Origin: Tamarix chinensis
Lineage: Eukaryota; Streptophyta; Magnoliopsida; Caryophyllales; Tamaricaceae
Length of the DNA: 64,000 nt
Reading direction: 5' to 3'
Assembly: GCA_030549775.1 (NCBI GenBank)
Contig: CM060177.1
Coordinates: forward strand, 54,562,638 to 54,626,637
A program made the translations under genes and the position numbers. The notes under the pieces are model-generated. The model was not told the origin of the DNA. It did no database searches and saw only the letters and a program-made list of their open reading frames with translations. Positions 33,860 through 46,700 of this stretch are shown piece after piece; position 1 is the first letter of the stretch, and each line of letters starts with the position of its first letter.

Positions 33860-35560
33860 ATAATTATTTTATTTTAGGGTTTATATAAATGTGACTTGTT
33901 AGTGAATTACCTTCAACTCTTTTGGAGAAAGGAAGGGTACACATCAGTCATAGTACTAAAACGCAAATAGTCCAGGGTTATAACTTAGCCCTAAATACAA
34001 GGTAGTGAGTATTGACACTCCAATCATTACCAGTGCACCCTTGCCTTGTTATAAAGAGGGCGATGAGGCAGCTACAGTGCTAGAAGGTCATGGAAGCTTC
34101 GTGCATTGGCCTATGGATCAGATACGTCTCACTACTGAAGAGGTAATGACATTTGACATCTTCATTAGACCTTATTTATTAGTTACTCTATTTATACCTT
34201 TTTCATATATATATATATGCTCAATACATGTTTTGTTTATTATTATCAATTAAGGAATCAAAAAATAAGACTGCTTCTACTAGTAAAACCAATAGAGGTA
34301 CTAGCAGAATGAGCAACACAAAAATAGGGTGTTGCTAAGAGAAAGAGAGCTAAATCTGAAAAATCAGTTTTGCCATAAAAGATTCCTTCTTTAGAGAAAA
34401 TCCAACCTCTACCAACACTATCTTTATTGTATTTCTATGCCCAAAACTACCTCAGGGACAATTATATTTTCATTGATTATCATCCTGAGTATGTTGAGAG
34501 GGATGATGCTACTTACATGGTATCGACAGTTGATATAAGTGACATTTATGATTAAGAATGGATGTAAACCACGAGTGTCTCCGTCTATTTCATGTAAGTA
34601 TTATTTCATATTTGAGATTTTAGTACTTCTTGCACCATTGGAATTTTTATGATCTCTTATATGATTTATTAGTTATTAACAAATATGAATTGTTATTGTC
34701 ATCCTTAGGTTGGTAGCTAGTCGTGCTATGATGGAGGGAATGCTATCCTCTATTGTGTTTGTGTGACTATATTACATAGCTGACGGTACTACAATAAGAG
34801 AGGATAGACACGTAAACTATTTAATGGATTGTATTTTGATTGAGGGACACAACAAGATTTATCTCATTCCTCACCTCACAACTAAACATTAGGTTTTGTA
34901 TGCCATTTGACCTGATCTTAATAAGGTTTATGTGTTTGATTCCCTTCGAACCTATGAAGTACCTTTTGAAGTGGCTTGTCATGGTGGGGAGGAATTTATC
35001 GACATGTCAGTATACTTTTCACTTCTTACTTAATTAGCTTATTTATGCATATATTCTATTTTCATTATTTGAGGTATATATATTTACAATATTATGTATC
35101 TAACTCTATTTATTAGGGAACTATGGACGACATGTCAAAGGAGAGGTGGGAATGGTGTCCCTGACAAAAAAACATTTAATAGGAACCTATCATGGTAAGT
35201 AGGAAGACAACTATTTTGTATTTTTTTAATTCAAATTAATATCTAATTGTTAGAGAGCTAACTGAATTCAGTTAACAGTGTCCACAATAGCAAAATGGTG
35301 ATGATTGTGGATACTATGTATGTAGGGCAATGGATCTGGTAGTTCAGAATAGATTAGTCAACATAGATCCAAGCAATGTATATTTGCTTTTCCATATTTT
35401 TCCATTAATTAATTATGACATATATATTTGGTACTTGACTGTATATTAATCGAAACTTAGGCATTGTATTTTTTTACCAATGACTATGCACGAGGCCAGA
35501 AATATAATGTTAATGAAATTGATGAAGTTAGAGATCAATGAGACAAGCACGTGTACTCAT
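33860..35560 (+). pseudogene. CACTA second gene with Ulp1-like (C48) cysteine protease domain
   Basis: The first exon piece (34,005-34,150) reads GHGSFVHWPMDQIRLT, a block seen before Ulp1 domains in plant transposon ORFs. A plausible donor GAG/GTAATG at 34,143 joins an acceptor near 34,253 leading into a Ser/Thr/Lys-rich linker. At 34,837-34,960 comes KxxVLYAxxPDLNKVYVFDS, the segment holding the catalytic His and Asp (the expected HW has its Trp as a stop). At 35,280-35,370 comes QNGDDCGYYVCRAMDL, the catalytic Gln and Cys block, and at 35,495-35,555 NEIDEVRDQ. Order His, Asp, Gln, Cys is that of SUMO/ubiquitin-like proteases. Stops and lost splice frames make it a pseudogene. Confidence 0.8.
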
Positions 35561-36034
35561 ACATTTAGTATTTTCTAGGGATCTATATTCTACATACATG
35601 TTCAGGTTTGTATTTCCTCTATGTCTTTTGGTATTCTAGGCTATGATGTATGAACTTTTGACTTTGGAGTGTAGAGCTACCTGATTGTGGTACGCCTACT
35701 TATTTTCACTTCTCGGTATGCACAGTGTATTCAGACATATGAGTTAGAGCTTTATCGAAAGTATGGAGTATCATTTGGGAGGAAGACATGCATGTATATA
35801 TGAATTGATGTTATTTTATATTGCACATTTGATAAATATTTGAACATACAACTATGTATGTGGGCAGGAACAAAATAGAAAAAATTATATAAAAAATATA
35901 TAGTTTTAATAACAATTTTTATTAAGAACCATTATTAACACTATGTATTTAATCTCAGATTTATACTCATTTAATACATATTAGGTTTTAATAAATGCAT
36001 AATCATTGACTGAAACCCTAATTGGATCATATTT

Positions 36035-36353
36035 TAACAACAGGTTTTTGTAATAACAGTTATTAAAACCTCCTTTTTCACAATGGTTTTGACTTTATAA
36101 GCGTTATTGAAACCTTATTTTTATCAACAATTTTACTTAACAACTGTTATTAAAACGTGGTTTTTAACAACCGTTTTTACAAAAAATCATTATTAAAGAT
36201 GAAGTTTACGCACATATTCACAGGTTTTTGTATATTTTTTATGACGGTTATGAACCATTATTAAAGATTTAATAATGGGCGGCTTAATAACAGTTCAAAA
36301 CCATTATTAAAACCATAAAATAACCGTTCTTAAAACCCCTTCTTGGGGTAGTA
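36035..36353 (+). repeat. CACTA 3' subterminal repeats
   Basis: Repeated 'aacaaccg(t)tttt', 'ataacagttattaaaac' and 'aaaaccattattaaaacc' motifs occur in both orientations over 300 bases and end at 'ttggggtagta'. Short arrayed motifs next to the terminus are the binding sites for the second CACTA protein in known elements. Confidence 0.75.
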
Positions 36354-36414
36354 AAACACTTAAGTGAAAATACTACATAGAGATAAAAAATCCAAAAACT
36401 ATAAAGGGTTATAC

Positions 36415-39400
36415 TATAAGACCCCTATTTTCCTCTATTGAAAAATTTAGGTAAAACATTTGTGAAAGTAGAAAAAACCTAAAAAGTTAGAGTGTTACTA
36501 TCGTACTTGACACATAATAGAAGTCTAAAACCTACCTCACATCATATATAAGGCTAAACCAACCATAATAGTTAAAACAAAAGACTTTTCAAAATAACTA
36601 TTTATTTAAACAACTTGAAGAGTGCTTACGTTAGAGGACCATAATGGGGTCTAACCAAATCATTATAAAATACATGTAGATAAGGTATGGGGGTATAATA
36701 AAACAAATTAGGGTATGCCACCAAATTTTAAAACATTATTCCACCACGGACCCCACTAAAACCTTCCTAATGTTCTTGCTCCAAAGCTTTGACCCAACTA
36801 AGGTTGGCCTTTTACGAGCCATACCCAAAAATCTACGCATGACCCTTTACTCATAGAAATGAGTAGGTGACTAAGTAAATGGGCACATTAGTATGCTAAG
36901 TACTGATTAAGAAAAGTTGTTCCCTCAATGTAACACAAATATACCAATTTATTATACATACACAGAAAATACAACTTGCATCATAATAAGCCAATATATA
37001 AAGGTAGAAGTGCATAAACACATGCTATCATGCATAACCTCAACAAAGTCGAATACATAAGCACTTACACATATAGAAAAGAGCATCCAAGCAACCTCTA
37101 TGTTTTATTTCCAATTATCCATTTCCTTAGGTTATACCATTTACTTATCCATACATGAGATAGGTTAATCATTTAATCGATATTCCATTCCATAACCAAT
37201 TAGTCATTTCAACAATTAGCCAAGTGTAAAAACTAGATTTTATTCATTTTGTTCTATTATACCATTACTTCCATTCTTAAACAATCATTAACCATTCACT
37301 TGCTCATAATTCATAAACTATCAACCAATATGTACCATCTATATTTTTTTTATTATCATCGAGCGATGGATTGTACATGACCCTATGGTCTCACATACCA
37401 TGGAAGCCTATCTAAAATGGGACATAAAGTCTAGGCCTAAGCCAATCATCAAGTGGACATAAGTTCTGTCTAAAGCTAATTACCAGAATAGACATAAGTC
37501 TAGGTTGAAGCTAACCAATATATACATATGTACATGCCAATGCCAACAACCTAGGTAAGCAGACCCTTTAGTATCGATACCCTATAGTACATAATTAGTG
37601 TCTAGAGTAGGAAAGGAACCAAAACCTCTCAGGATCCCCCTAAAGGTAAAGCCTAAAGCCACCAAAAATAATCGAAGTAGACTAACCTCTAGTAGCTAAT
37701 CGAGGATCAGGTAACCCAAGCTCATACTCGACTCTATTTCTCCTTATAAGATTATTATTTTATTCATAAGGATGGGTAATCATATAAGGCCCATACAAAT
37801 CAAGTAAGGTAATCCTCCCATGGTAATTCATATTTACTTTTTCCTTTCCATTTCCCCAACTATGCGGGTCTTCCATTTTTCCTTAGCTAATGTTATTCAT
37901 AACTATCATATTATTTTAATTCAAGCCCATGATGGTTTTCATTACTCCTTTCTCAATATCATCACTTTTCATTAGTGAATTACCCATTTAGCCTTTACAT
38001 TACTCATAGAGTATAACATAAAATATGATCCATTTTAATCTTTTCAGTAGGCCAATAGTCTATGATAAAATATATATTTTATCCCATTAATAATTATGGC
38101 ATAGTCATAAGCATAACCTCAAAGCATGACCAAACCAAAAAGAAAAAAATCATGAAAACCAGTCAAATTAGTCAATTAATCTGGCCCAACTAGTTGAACC
38201 ATTGCACCAACATATTGATCGGTTTGGGTCAACTAGTCTATCAGTTTAACCTAACCAAACCAAGATTTTCTCAAACTAGTCAATAAGTTTAGGTGAACCA
38301 GTAAACTATTCATAAATTGGTATATCGATTATGCCCAACTAGTTGATGGTTTAAGGTAGAGAGCAAGACCAAAGTCTAAACAGACTTACTATTTGATGGG
38401 TTGGTTCAACCAGTTGATTGTTTTAGGAATTAGTTGATCGGTTTGACCTAACCAGTTAATCAGTTTGCCCTAACACAGCACCAAATCATAACTTGCATAT
38501 AGATTCTCACATATAAATCATTCATAACCACGGTAAAACATGTATCAACATAGTTTAACATAACTTTAATCGAGTTTACTTGCGTTTTACAACATGGAAT
38601 TATCATAACCTATTTTTAAAAAAATTCATCCATTGTATTCAAATGATGCCATCTAACCATCCAAATTACTTATAGATATTATATTCATTCATACCAACAT
38701 GCAAAAATACTTACTAAACATTTTAGAAGAAAGAATCATTTACTTGATGCAAGAAAATTTTCCTTTAAACCAAAAATTTTAACTTTGGAAAACCTCATCT
38801 TTGAAAACACTTGAGGTAAGATAAAGAAGAAGCTCAATTGGACCACTCTACCTTATTCACAAAACCTAACTCTTCCTTTCTTAACAATTGAAATAAGAGA
38901 GAGCTAAAGATATAATTAAAAGAGTGTGTGAAAATAGATTAGTAAGGTTTGATGTGTAGAAGAAAAGAAGGAATACAAGACTTAGAAAATTTGGTGGTTG
39001 AAAGAAAAGAGCATATAAGGGATGATTATGGATATTTATAGCCAACTAATTGAAAGGAAATATTGAGGGTTTGGGAATCAACTCAAAACCCTATAAATGA
39101 CCATTTGAATTCAAGAAAAATAAACGGATTTTATCAAGGATTTTCTCACTTATTCTCTAGAGCTAAAATGGTGTCTCTAGAGACTACACGTTAATTAGAC
39201 CAAAATTAGCATTCACAAATGGAGTATTAGAAGGCTAGCATGGAAGGAAACATCTAGCTATTCAAAATCATGCTTGAGACCAAAATGCTGAGGTCTTTTA
39301 TCCCCCTCAATTGTCCCAATCGACCTCTTGATTAATTCGAGATAATATGGGGTATTATAACACTGAAACCCACTCGTCGATTAGTTTTTTCCAATTAGTA

Positions 39401-39617
39401 GATTAGCTTAGTCAAGAAACCCAAATTTGTCGAAATGACAAACCAATCATTCAGTTTATGGAATAATAATTCAGTTTGTCTAAAAAACTCAATAAACTCT
39501 ATTTTTCAACATGATTTAAAAAAAAAAATTCACAACCAAATCATAACATCAAATCAAAATCAAAGGCTATTTTTTTTAAACTCTCATTCAACCATTTATG
39601 AAAATATGGGGTATTAT
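36415..39617 (-). repeat. Tekay 3' LTR (long copy)
   Basis: It starts 'tataagacccc' (decayed TGTAACACCCC) and ends 'atatggggtattata' at 39,617. Compared with the other LTR it has about 970 extra bases (about 38,565-39,533), which include a second LTR-edge-like 'atatggggtattata' at 39,345-39,359. The outer edge at 39,617 is chosen because the last 80 bases before it ('caaccaaatcataacatc' and following) match the end of the partner LTR. A GT-rich 'ttgatcggtttg' repeat zone lies at 38,160-38,470. Confidence 0.82.
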
Positions 39618-39779
39618 AGCATAATCCCCTTAAATAGTCTACATCCTCGAAGCCCATATCAATCAGATTACATCATTACATATAAGGTCACACACACATC
39701 ATATTCACAATCATGAAAAAGGATAGTATCCCCTTTAAGAAAAAGGTTTACACTTAAGATAATAACTACAAAAATAACT

Positions 39780-42700
39780 CTAGATACTTGGCTCAAATTT
39801 CTTCCATGGACACCCATATAAGCTCCTCCATACCATGTCGTGACCAAAGAAATTTCCCAAAATATTGGTCTTTGTATGCGTCTCTCTCTTCTTGGTGTCT
39901 AAGATACTCACTAGCGGCTCCTCATAAGTCAAAGACTCATTGACCTCTAGCAACGTTTGTTGGATAATGTGGGAAGGATCTGCTACATACTTTTGTAGTT
40001 ACGATATGTGAAAGACATTGTGTACATATGACAAATCCATTAGTAGAGCTATGTGATAGGCAAATTTACCAACACTATCCAGTATCTCATATGGTCCAAT
40101 ATACCTCGAACTAAGCTTCCCCTTCCTACCGAACCTCATGAATCCTTTAGTAGGAGAGACCCTCAAAAGGACTCCATCACCCACCTTGTAACCATTTGCT
40201 CATCTCTTCAAATCCACATAGCTCTTATATCAGTCTTAGGTGGCTCTCATTAGGTCCTAAACCAAATAAATGTGCCTAGTCATCTCCTTGATCATCTTGA
40301 GTCCTAACACGAGTGTTTTGCTGATGTCGTTCTAACACTAGGACTATGACACTTCCTTCTAAACAAGGTTTTAAAAGGAACCATCTTGATACTATCATGA
40401 TAACTATTGTTTTTGGAGATCTCGATCAAGTCTAAATGATCTTCCCAACTTCCCCCAAAATCTAGCACACACGCTCGAAGCATGTCTTCTAAAATTTGAA
40501 TGGTCATTTATGTCTGACCATTTGTAGAAAGGTGAAATGTCGTACTCATCTTTAGTTGAGTACCAAAGGCAACTTACAATTTCTACTAAAAGTATGAGAA
40601 GAACTTTGAGTCTTGATTGAAAACAATGTCCTTAGAACCTCCATGAATTCTCACTATGTGTTTTCTATAGGCATTAGCTTGTTACTTCATGCTCTAAGTT
40701 GCATTCATCAGTGTAAATACGATCAACTTAGTCAAACAATGCACAATGGCCCAAATAGAATCAAAACCACTATGAATCCTTGGAAGAAAAACCATGAAGT
40801 CCCTTTATATACTTTCCCACTTCGACTCAGGAACTTCAAGTTGTTTCACTAACATTGTTAGTCTCTTATGCTTAATCTTAACCTTCTGATAAGTTAGACA
40901 TCGGGTAACAAACTCTTCCACTTCTTACTTCATGCGAAGGCACCTATATATCTTCTTCAGGTCCTTGTACAACTTGTATCTCTTAGGGTGAATAGAGTAT
41001 GGAGCGAAATGTCCTTCCCTATGTGCCCTCTTCTTAAGCTCCACACACACCATCTACCATGATACCTGATACTTCCATTCCTATGGATCTAGAATCCTTT
41101 AGCCTTACTTCTATAATAATATTTTGTATTCTCTCATGCTTAAGATAACCAACTTTGTTGGTATAGATGATCTAACAATACAATCATGCCCAAAGAATGT
41201 GATGTCTTCCTGCTAAGTGCATTTGCCACCACATTATCTTTACCCTTATGGTAGGTTAATTCCTAGTCATAATCCTTAACCAATTCTAGCCATCTACATT
41301 ATCTTAGGTTTAACTCCCGCTGAGTGAAAATGTACTTGAGGCTCTTATGGTTAGTGTAGAATTTGCGCTGAACTCGATAGAGATAATGCCTCTAGATCTT
41401 AAGAGAAAACATTACTACAACAAGTTTTAAGTCATGCATTGGTAAGTTCTATTTATGCATCTTTAGTTGTCATGAGGCATAAGCCACTACACTTCCATGT
41501 TGCGTCAGCACGCAACCTAGTTTATGGTTGGAAGCATCATTGTACACCCTAAAACCATCAGACCCACTTGGTAACATGAGCACTAGGGCTAAATTAAAAT
41601 GCCTTTTCAACTCCTTGAAATCTTCACTACACTTTTCATTTCACTAGAAACGTGTAGTCTTCTTAAAATGTTGAGTTAACAGTTGAGCAATCTTAGAAAA
41701 GTATTCTATGAACCGATAGTAGTAACTTGCTAACCCTAGAAAACTACATTTCTCGTTCATAGAAGTTGGCTATGGCCACTCAAAAGTAGCTTGAATCTTT
41801 GTAGGATCTACTCCCACACCATCCTTAGAGATCATATTACCAAGAAAGGCCACTTAATCTAACCAAAACTCATACTTGAAGAGCTTGGCATATAGCTCGT
41901 GTGATCTCTACAAGACAAAAGTTTGCCTTAAAAATATTGTTTATGCATCTCATAGTCGCTAGAGTGGATGACGATATCATTGATGAATACCACGAAAAAC
42001 TAGTCTAAAAATAGATGAAAGATTTGGTTCATTAGTGACATGAAAGCTGCAAGCACATTAGTGAGTCCAAAGAGAATTACTGTAAACTGATAATGGCCAT
42101 ACCTTGTCCGGAAAGTACTCTTAGGAATGTCTTTCTCTACTATCCACAGCTAATGATAGCTTAATCAAAGATCAATCTTAGAGAACACTGTAACTCTCTT
42201 AAGTTGATTGAATAAGTCATCGATCCTTGGCAATGAATAATCATACTTCACCATCACCTAGTTCAATCCCCGATAGTCAATGAACAACCTTAAGCTTCCA
42301 TCCTTTGCTCTTGCAAATAACATCGGCGCTTCCTATGGTGATATTCTTGGTTAGATATAACCTTTCTCTAAAAGCTCCTTTAACTAAGCTCTGAGTTCTT
42401 TCATCTCCATAGGTACCATACAGTATGGAACCTTATATTCCAACTCTGTCCCTAGCATTATGTCTATAGTGAACTTAACTTCTTGAACTGGCAACATTTT
42501 TGGTATCTCCTCAGGTAAAACATTGGGAAATTCAAAATTACATCCATATACTCTAATGGAATCTCAGAAGCTTTGGTGTGTCTAATACTACACAAATAGA
42601 GAGAATATTCCTTGCTTACAAGGTTACTTAGCGTGATCGCTAACACAATCTTTGTAGAGGGATTAGGTTCACACTTCTGGTATGAAACCCTAATACCCTT

Positions 42701-42990
42701 CGACCCTCACAGCACCACACATTCTTGCACACAATCAATTAGCTCTCAATACTTTCCCAACTTATCCAACCCAACACTTACGTCAAATTCATGTAGCTCC
42801 AACACTATGAGGTTTAATGGGAATTATACTCCTCTGACTACCAGCTTAACTCCTTGATATAATTTAGAGTATGCAATCCCCAAAGGTAATACAAAAGAAG
42901 TAGAAATGTTATTTAAAGGAGATAAGGTAACTCTAGTTACAAAACAGATGCTATAAAAGAATGTGAAGAACTAGAATCAAAATACACTTA
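39780..42990 (-). pseudogene. Tekay pol: protease, reverse transcriptase, RNase H, integrase, chromodomain
   Basis: Minus-strand motifs in order follow. Around 42,290-42,200: VIDYRGLN and [16 protein letters not shown] (reverse transcriptase). Around 42,090: [10 protein letters not shown]. At 42,000-41,955: FFVVFINDIVIHSS (active-site FIDD with the first Asp changed to Asn). Around 41,660: RNase H connection. At 40,507-40,304: [25 protein letters not shown] (integrase core end, read in parts). At 40,184-39,999: the GPY/F module, MRFGRKGKLSSRYIGPYEIL. At about 39,985-39,780: KYVADPSH, VNESLTYEEPLVSILD, HDMVWRSLYG, a chromodomain. Chromodomains direct chromovirus integrase to heterochromatin marks. 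Numerous stops and frame changes show it is dead. Confidence 0.88.
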
Positions 42991-42999
42991 AGCAAAATG

Positions 43000-44250
43000 A
43001 GTAGAGACAGAAGCATACCAATCACCACACTGGCTTGGAGTTCTACCTCTGCCTAACTCATCATTTTTAGGTGTCCTATTGACAGAACTCTCAGGGTATT
43101 AGGTGATCATTGTCCTTGCTGAAAAGGGTAAGGCCTTGAACCTCTAAGCGGAATAGCTTGGTTAGAAGCACTAGTTGGTGATAGAGGAACCCTTTACACC
43201 TAAGGCTATGGCTGCTGGATGGATCTCATGCTTTGAGCTCTAGTTTGGCTCCTTAGAATACTGCCACTATCAATGCGACTCTCATATGCTCCATGGCCCA
43301 CCATGCCACACCTATAGCATGTCACCTTCTCTCCTCTACAATAAACCATTAGGTAGTTTGACCCCTATCTCTTATAGTGGTAGTTCCACTCCTTGACATG
43401 ACCTCCAAATAATCCTCAAAGTTGAGGTACTAACCCCATGCTTCAATCAAATATTGGTTGCAAGCTACCTCCAAAGAAAGCCTTCTTTTGGTCATCGAAA
43501 TGTTGGTGACCCTCAAACTTCCTCTTATCCCCTAACTAAGTACTTTGGGCTTGGATAACTTAGGATGCCTCAAAGGCTTCCTCATATATCCCTATCATGT
43601 CTAGTGGATTTACTCCCACCAATAGCTCCTAATATCATATCCCTATTCCAATTTTGAAGTGATGAACTTGAAACACTTCATTGACCTCTACCTTTGGAGA
43701 AAACTGGATAAGTTCATGAATCAAGTATAGTACTCCTCGATGGACATGCCCCTTGCTGATGCACCATGAATTCCTCATAATTTTTCATGTGTAGGTGATT
43801 CAGGTAGAATCAGGCTAGTAATGCCTCCAAGAACAACCCAATCCTATAGGTTCTCCACCTTTACATTGGATGCTCCTCCACCATGTGTCTTCCCTTCCTC
43901 ATAGATAGTAGACGGCCATATCTACCCTCCTGTCTTGAGGGAAACTATAAGAGGTGAAGATCTTCTCCATGTCTCACGTCTATTGTTCCATGATTTCAGG
44001 GTCCTTCTGGCCTTCAAAGATTAATGGATGATGATGCCCAGCCCTCCTGAGCCAATCCTCTAGAGCTGGTGCGGCCATTAGTACTGGTGGATGTTGAGGT
44101 GCATAGATCTAGCCCTCCATATATACTCCAATGGTATCCATGAAAGCTTAATGCGCTCATAGTGACAGTTAGCAGCTATCATATCCTAAAGACTGAAAGA
44201 AGTTAGGGTTAGAATTTAATTTTCTAAGTATTAAGACTCGCACAAAAATA
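43000..44250 (-). pseudogene. Tekay gag with zinc knuckle
   Basis: The zinc knuckle is at about 43,327-43,280 on the minus strand (VTCYRCGMVGHGAYES). It has the CX2CX4H spacing but its fourth ligand Cys is replaced by Ser. Upstream, to about 44,150, shifted frames with stops encode the capsid-like part. The gag start is not preserved. It follows the primer-binding site, as expected. Confidence 0.7.
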
Positions 44251-44490
44251 ATCAAAGAGCTATCCATAGCACAGTCCCAACCTCACTCTCTCTAATGGAC
44301 ATCCAGGTTTGAAATATTCAACTTGTTAGAAAATCAAGGAAAAAGAACTTCAAATCAAGATCGATACAATTCTATAGAATCGGCTTAAAATTAGTTGCAA
44401 GAATAAGGTATTTCTAGTAAGTTGCTTTGATAGAAGCCTATGGTATTTGTTTAATAATTTTCTTAAAGTAGAAAGCTTTTGAGAAATAGA

Positions 44491-44502
44491 TCTGATACTA
44501 AC
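44491..44502 (-). promoter_or_regulatory. Tekay primer-binding site
   Basis: Minus-strand TAGTATCAGATC just inside the 5' LTR is a two-mismatch form of TGGTATCAGAGC, complementary to the initiator methionine tRNA. Confidence 0.7.
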
Positions 44503-44503
44503 C

Positions 44504-46695
44504 TATAACACTCCTAATTTCACTACAAAAAATTTTTGTTAAAACATTTGTGAAGGCAGAAAACACCTAGAAAAAATGGGGTTTTACTACTATATCTACC
44601 CCACATAAGATAGAAGGTTAAACCAATCAAAATACTTTAAATAACAAAGTGTGGGAAATAATAGTTTATTGAAAAAAAATTTAAGAGTGTTTACGTTCAA
44701 GAGCCCTAACGGGCTCTGACCAAATCATTATAAAATACGTGTAGATAAAGTAGGGGGCTATAATAAAAGGAATTGGGGTATGTCACACAATTTTAAAACC
44801 TTAGTCTGCCATGGATCCCACCAAAATATTTTGGATGTCCTTGCTCTCAAGCTATGACTTAACAAAGGTAAGCTCTTTACTAACCATCTCCAAAAACCTA
44901 CACATGACCCTTTGCTCATAGGAATGAGTAGGTGACTGAGAAAATGGGCTCATCAGTACACTACATTTGAGTAATCTAAGTTTCTCCCTCAATGTAACAT
45001 AAGTATACTAATTTATCAAACATGAACATAAAAAAAAATATGCATCACTATAAGGACATATATAAAGGTAGAAGTGCATAAAGACATGCTATCATGTAGA
45101 ATTATAACTAAGTAGAATACATCATGCTTAGTTTCACATCCTTCTCATATAAGCACTCATACATGTAATACCAAAGAGCATCTAAGCAACCTCTAGAGTT
45201 TATATCTAATTCCTTAGGTTATATCATTTACTTATCCATTTATAAGATAGGTCAATCAATCAATCAATCGATATTCCATTCCATAACCAATTAGTCATTC
45301 CAACCATTATCTAAGTGTACAAACCAGCTTTCATTTATTTTGATATGTCATACCATCACTTCCATTCTTAGCAAATCATTAACCATTAACTTGGTTATCA
45401 TTCATAAATTATTAACTAATATTTACGATCCATATTTTATTGGCATCAAACAAAGGATTGTGCACCACCCCATATTATCATATACCATGGATGCTTATAT
45501 AATAAGGAACACAAAGTATAGGCTGAAGCCAATCATCAAGTGGACATAAGTCTAGGTCAAAGCCAATCGACAGAATGGACATAAGTTTAGGTCAAAGCTA
45601 ACCAACATGGACATAATTGTAGGTTCAATTCAATAGCCTGGGTAACATGACCTTTTAGTATTGATACTCCCTAGTGAATTATTAATGTGTAGAGTAGGTG
45701 AGGACATGAGACCTCTCAAGATCCCACCCAAAGACAAAGCTTGAAGGCACCAAAAACGCTCAAAGGCATACTGACCCATACTTAACTCTACATTATTTTT
45801 CTTTACGTGATTAGTATTTTATTAAGAAGGATAGATGATTATACAATACCTATATAAAGAAAGAAAGGAAATCTTCTAATGTTAATTCATTTTAACCCTT
45901 TTCTTTCCATTTTTCCCACCATATGAGTTTTCCATCTGTCTTCGGCTAATACTATTCATAACAACGCTATTATTTAATTCAAGCCCATGCTAGTTTTCAT
46001 TACTCATTTCTCAGTATCATCACTTTTCATAAGTGAATTACCCATTTAGCCTTTATATTATTCATAGAGTATACTATAAAATATGATCCATTTTATTCTT
46101 TTTATTAGGCTAATAGACAATGATAAAATATATATTTTATCCCATTAAAAATCATGATATAGCCCCCAAACATAACCTCAAAACATTACCAAACCAAAAA
46201 GAAACAAATCATGCAGACTAGTTAAACTAGCTGATCCATCTAGCTTAACCAGTCAATTGGTTGTGCTAATGAGTCGATCGGTTTCACTTAACCATACCAT
46301 GCTTTCCTTAAACTAGTTGATTGTTTTAGAAAAAGTACTAGATTGTTCACATACCAGCCAATCGATAATGCCCATCTAGTCGAAGGGTTTAAGCAAAGAG
46401 AAAGACCAAGGTCTCTACAAGCTTACTAGTTGATGGGTTGGGTCAACCCATCGACTGCTCTAGGAACCAGTTGATTGAATTAACATAGCTAGTTTATCAG
46501 TGAGCCCTTACACAACATCAAATCATAAATTGCACTTAGATTCTTACTTATAAATCATTCTTAACCATATTAAAATATGTATCAACATAGTCTATTATAA
46601 TTTCAAATTTTGTCCAAAACCAAATCACAACATTAAATCATAATCAAAGGCCCGAAATTCTCATTCAACAATTTACAAAAATATGGGGTATTACA
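44504..46695 (-). repeat. Tekay 5' LTR (short copy)
   Basis: It starts 'tataacactcc' and ends 'atatggggtattaca' at 46,695, 2,192 bp. It is collinear with the other LTR except for the missing internal kilobase at about 46,600. Numerous substitutions separate the two. Confidence 0.88.
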
Positions 46696-46700
46696 TATAC

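Larger units (their letters stand above)
30468..36353 (+). mobile_element. CACTA (En/Spm) transposon, left end not identified
   Basis: A TNP2 transposase pseudogene (30,468-33,708) is followed by a Ulp1-domain gene (about 33,860-35,560), an intergenic tail and subterminal repeats. It ends near 36,353 with 'ttggggtagta', a decayed form of the inverted CACTA terminus. The order transposase, second gene, subterminal repeats fits the superfamily. The 5' terminal inverted repeat and target triplet were not found. The Tekay element at 36,415 was inserted about 60 bp beyond this end. Confidence 0.75.
36410..46700 (-). mobile_element. Complete Tekay/Del chromovirus (Ty3/gypsy), TATAC target duplication
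   Basis: LTRs at 36,415-39,617 and 44,504-46,695 flank a 4.9-kb interior and are bounded by a perfect TATAC at 36,410-36,414 and 46,696-46,700. On the minus strand the interior reads gag with a zinc knuckle, protease, reverse transcriptase, RNase H, integrase, then chromodomain, which is the chromovirus order. The MRFGRKGKLSSRYIGPYEIL wording in the integrase C-terminus is typical of the Tekay (Del) lineage. Every domain is broken by stops, and the two LTRs differ greatly (also by about 1 kb in length), so the copy is old and immobile. Confidence 0.92.
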
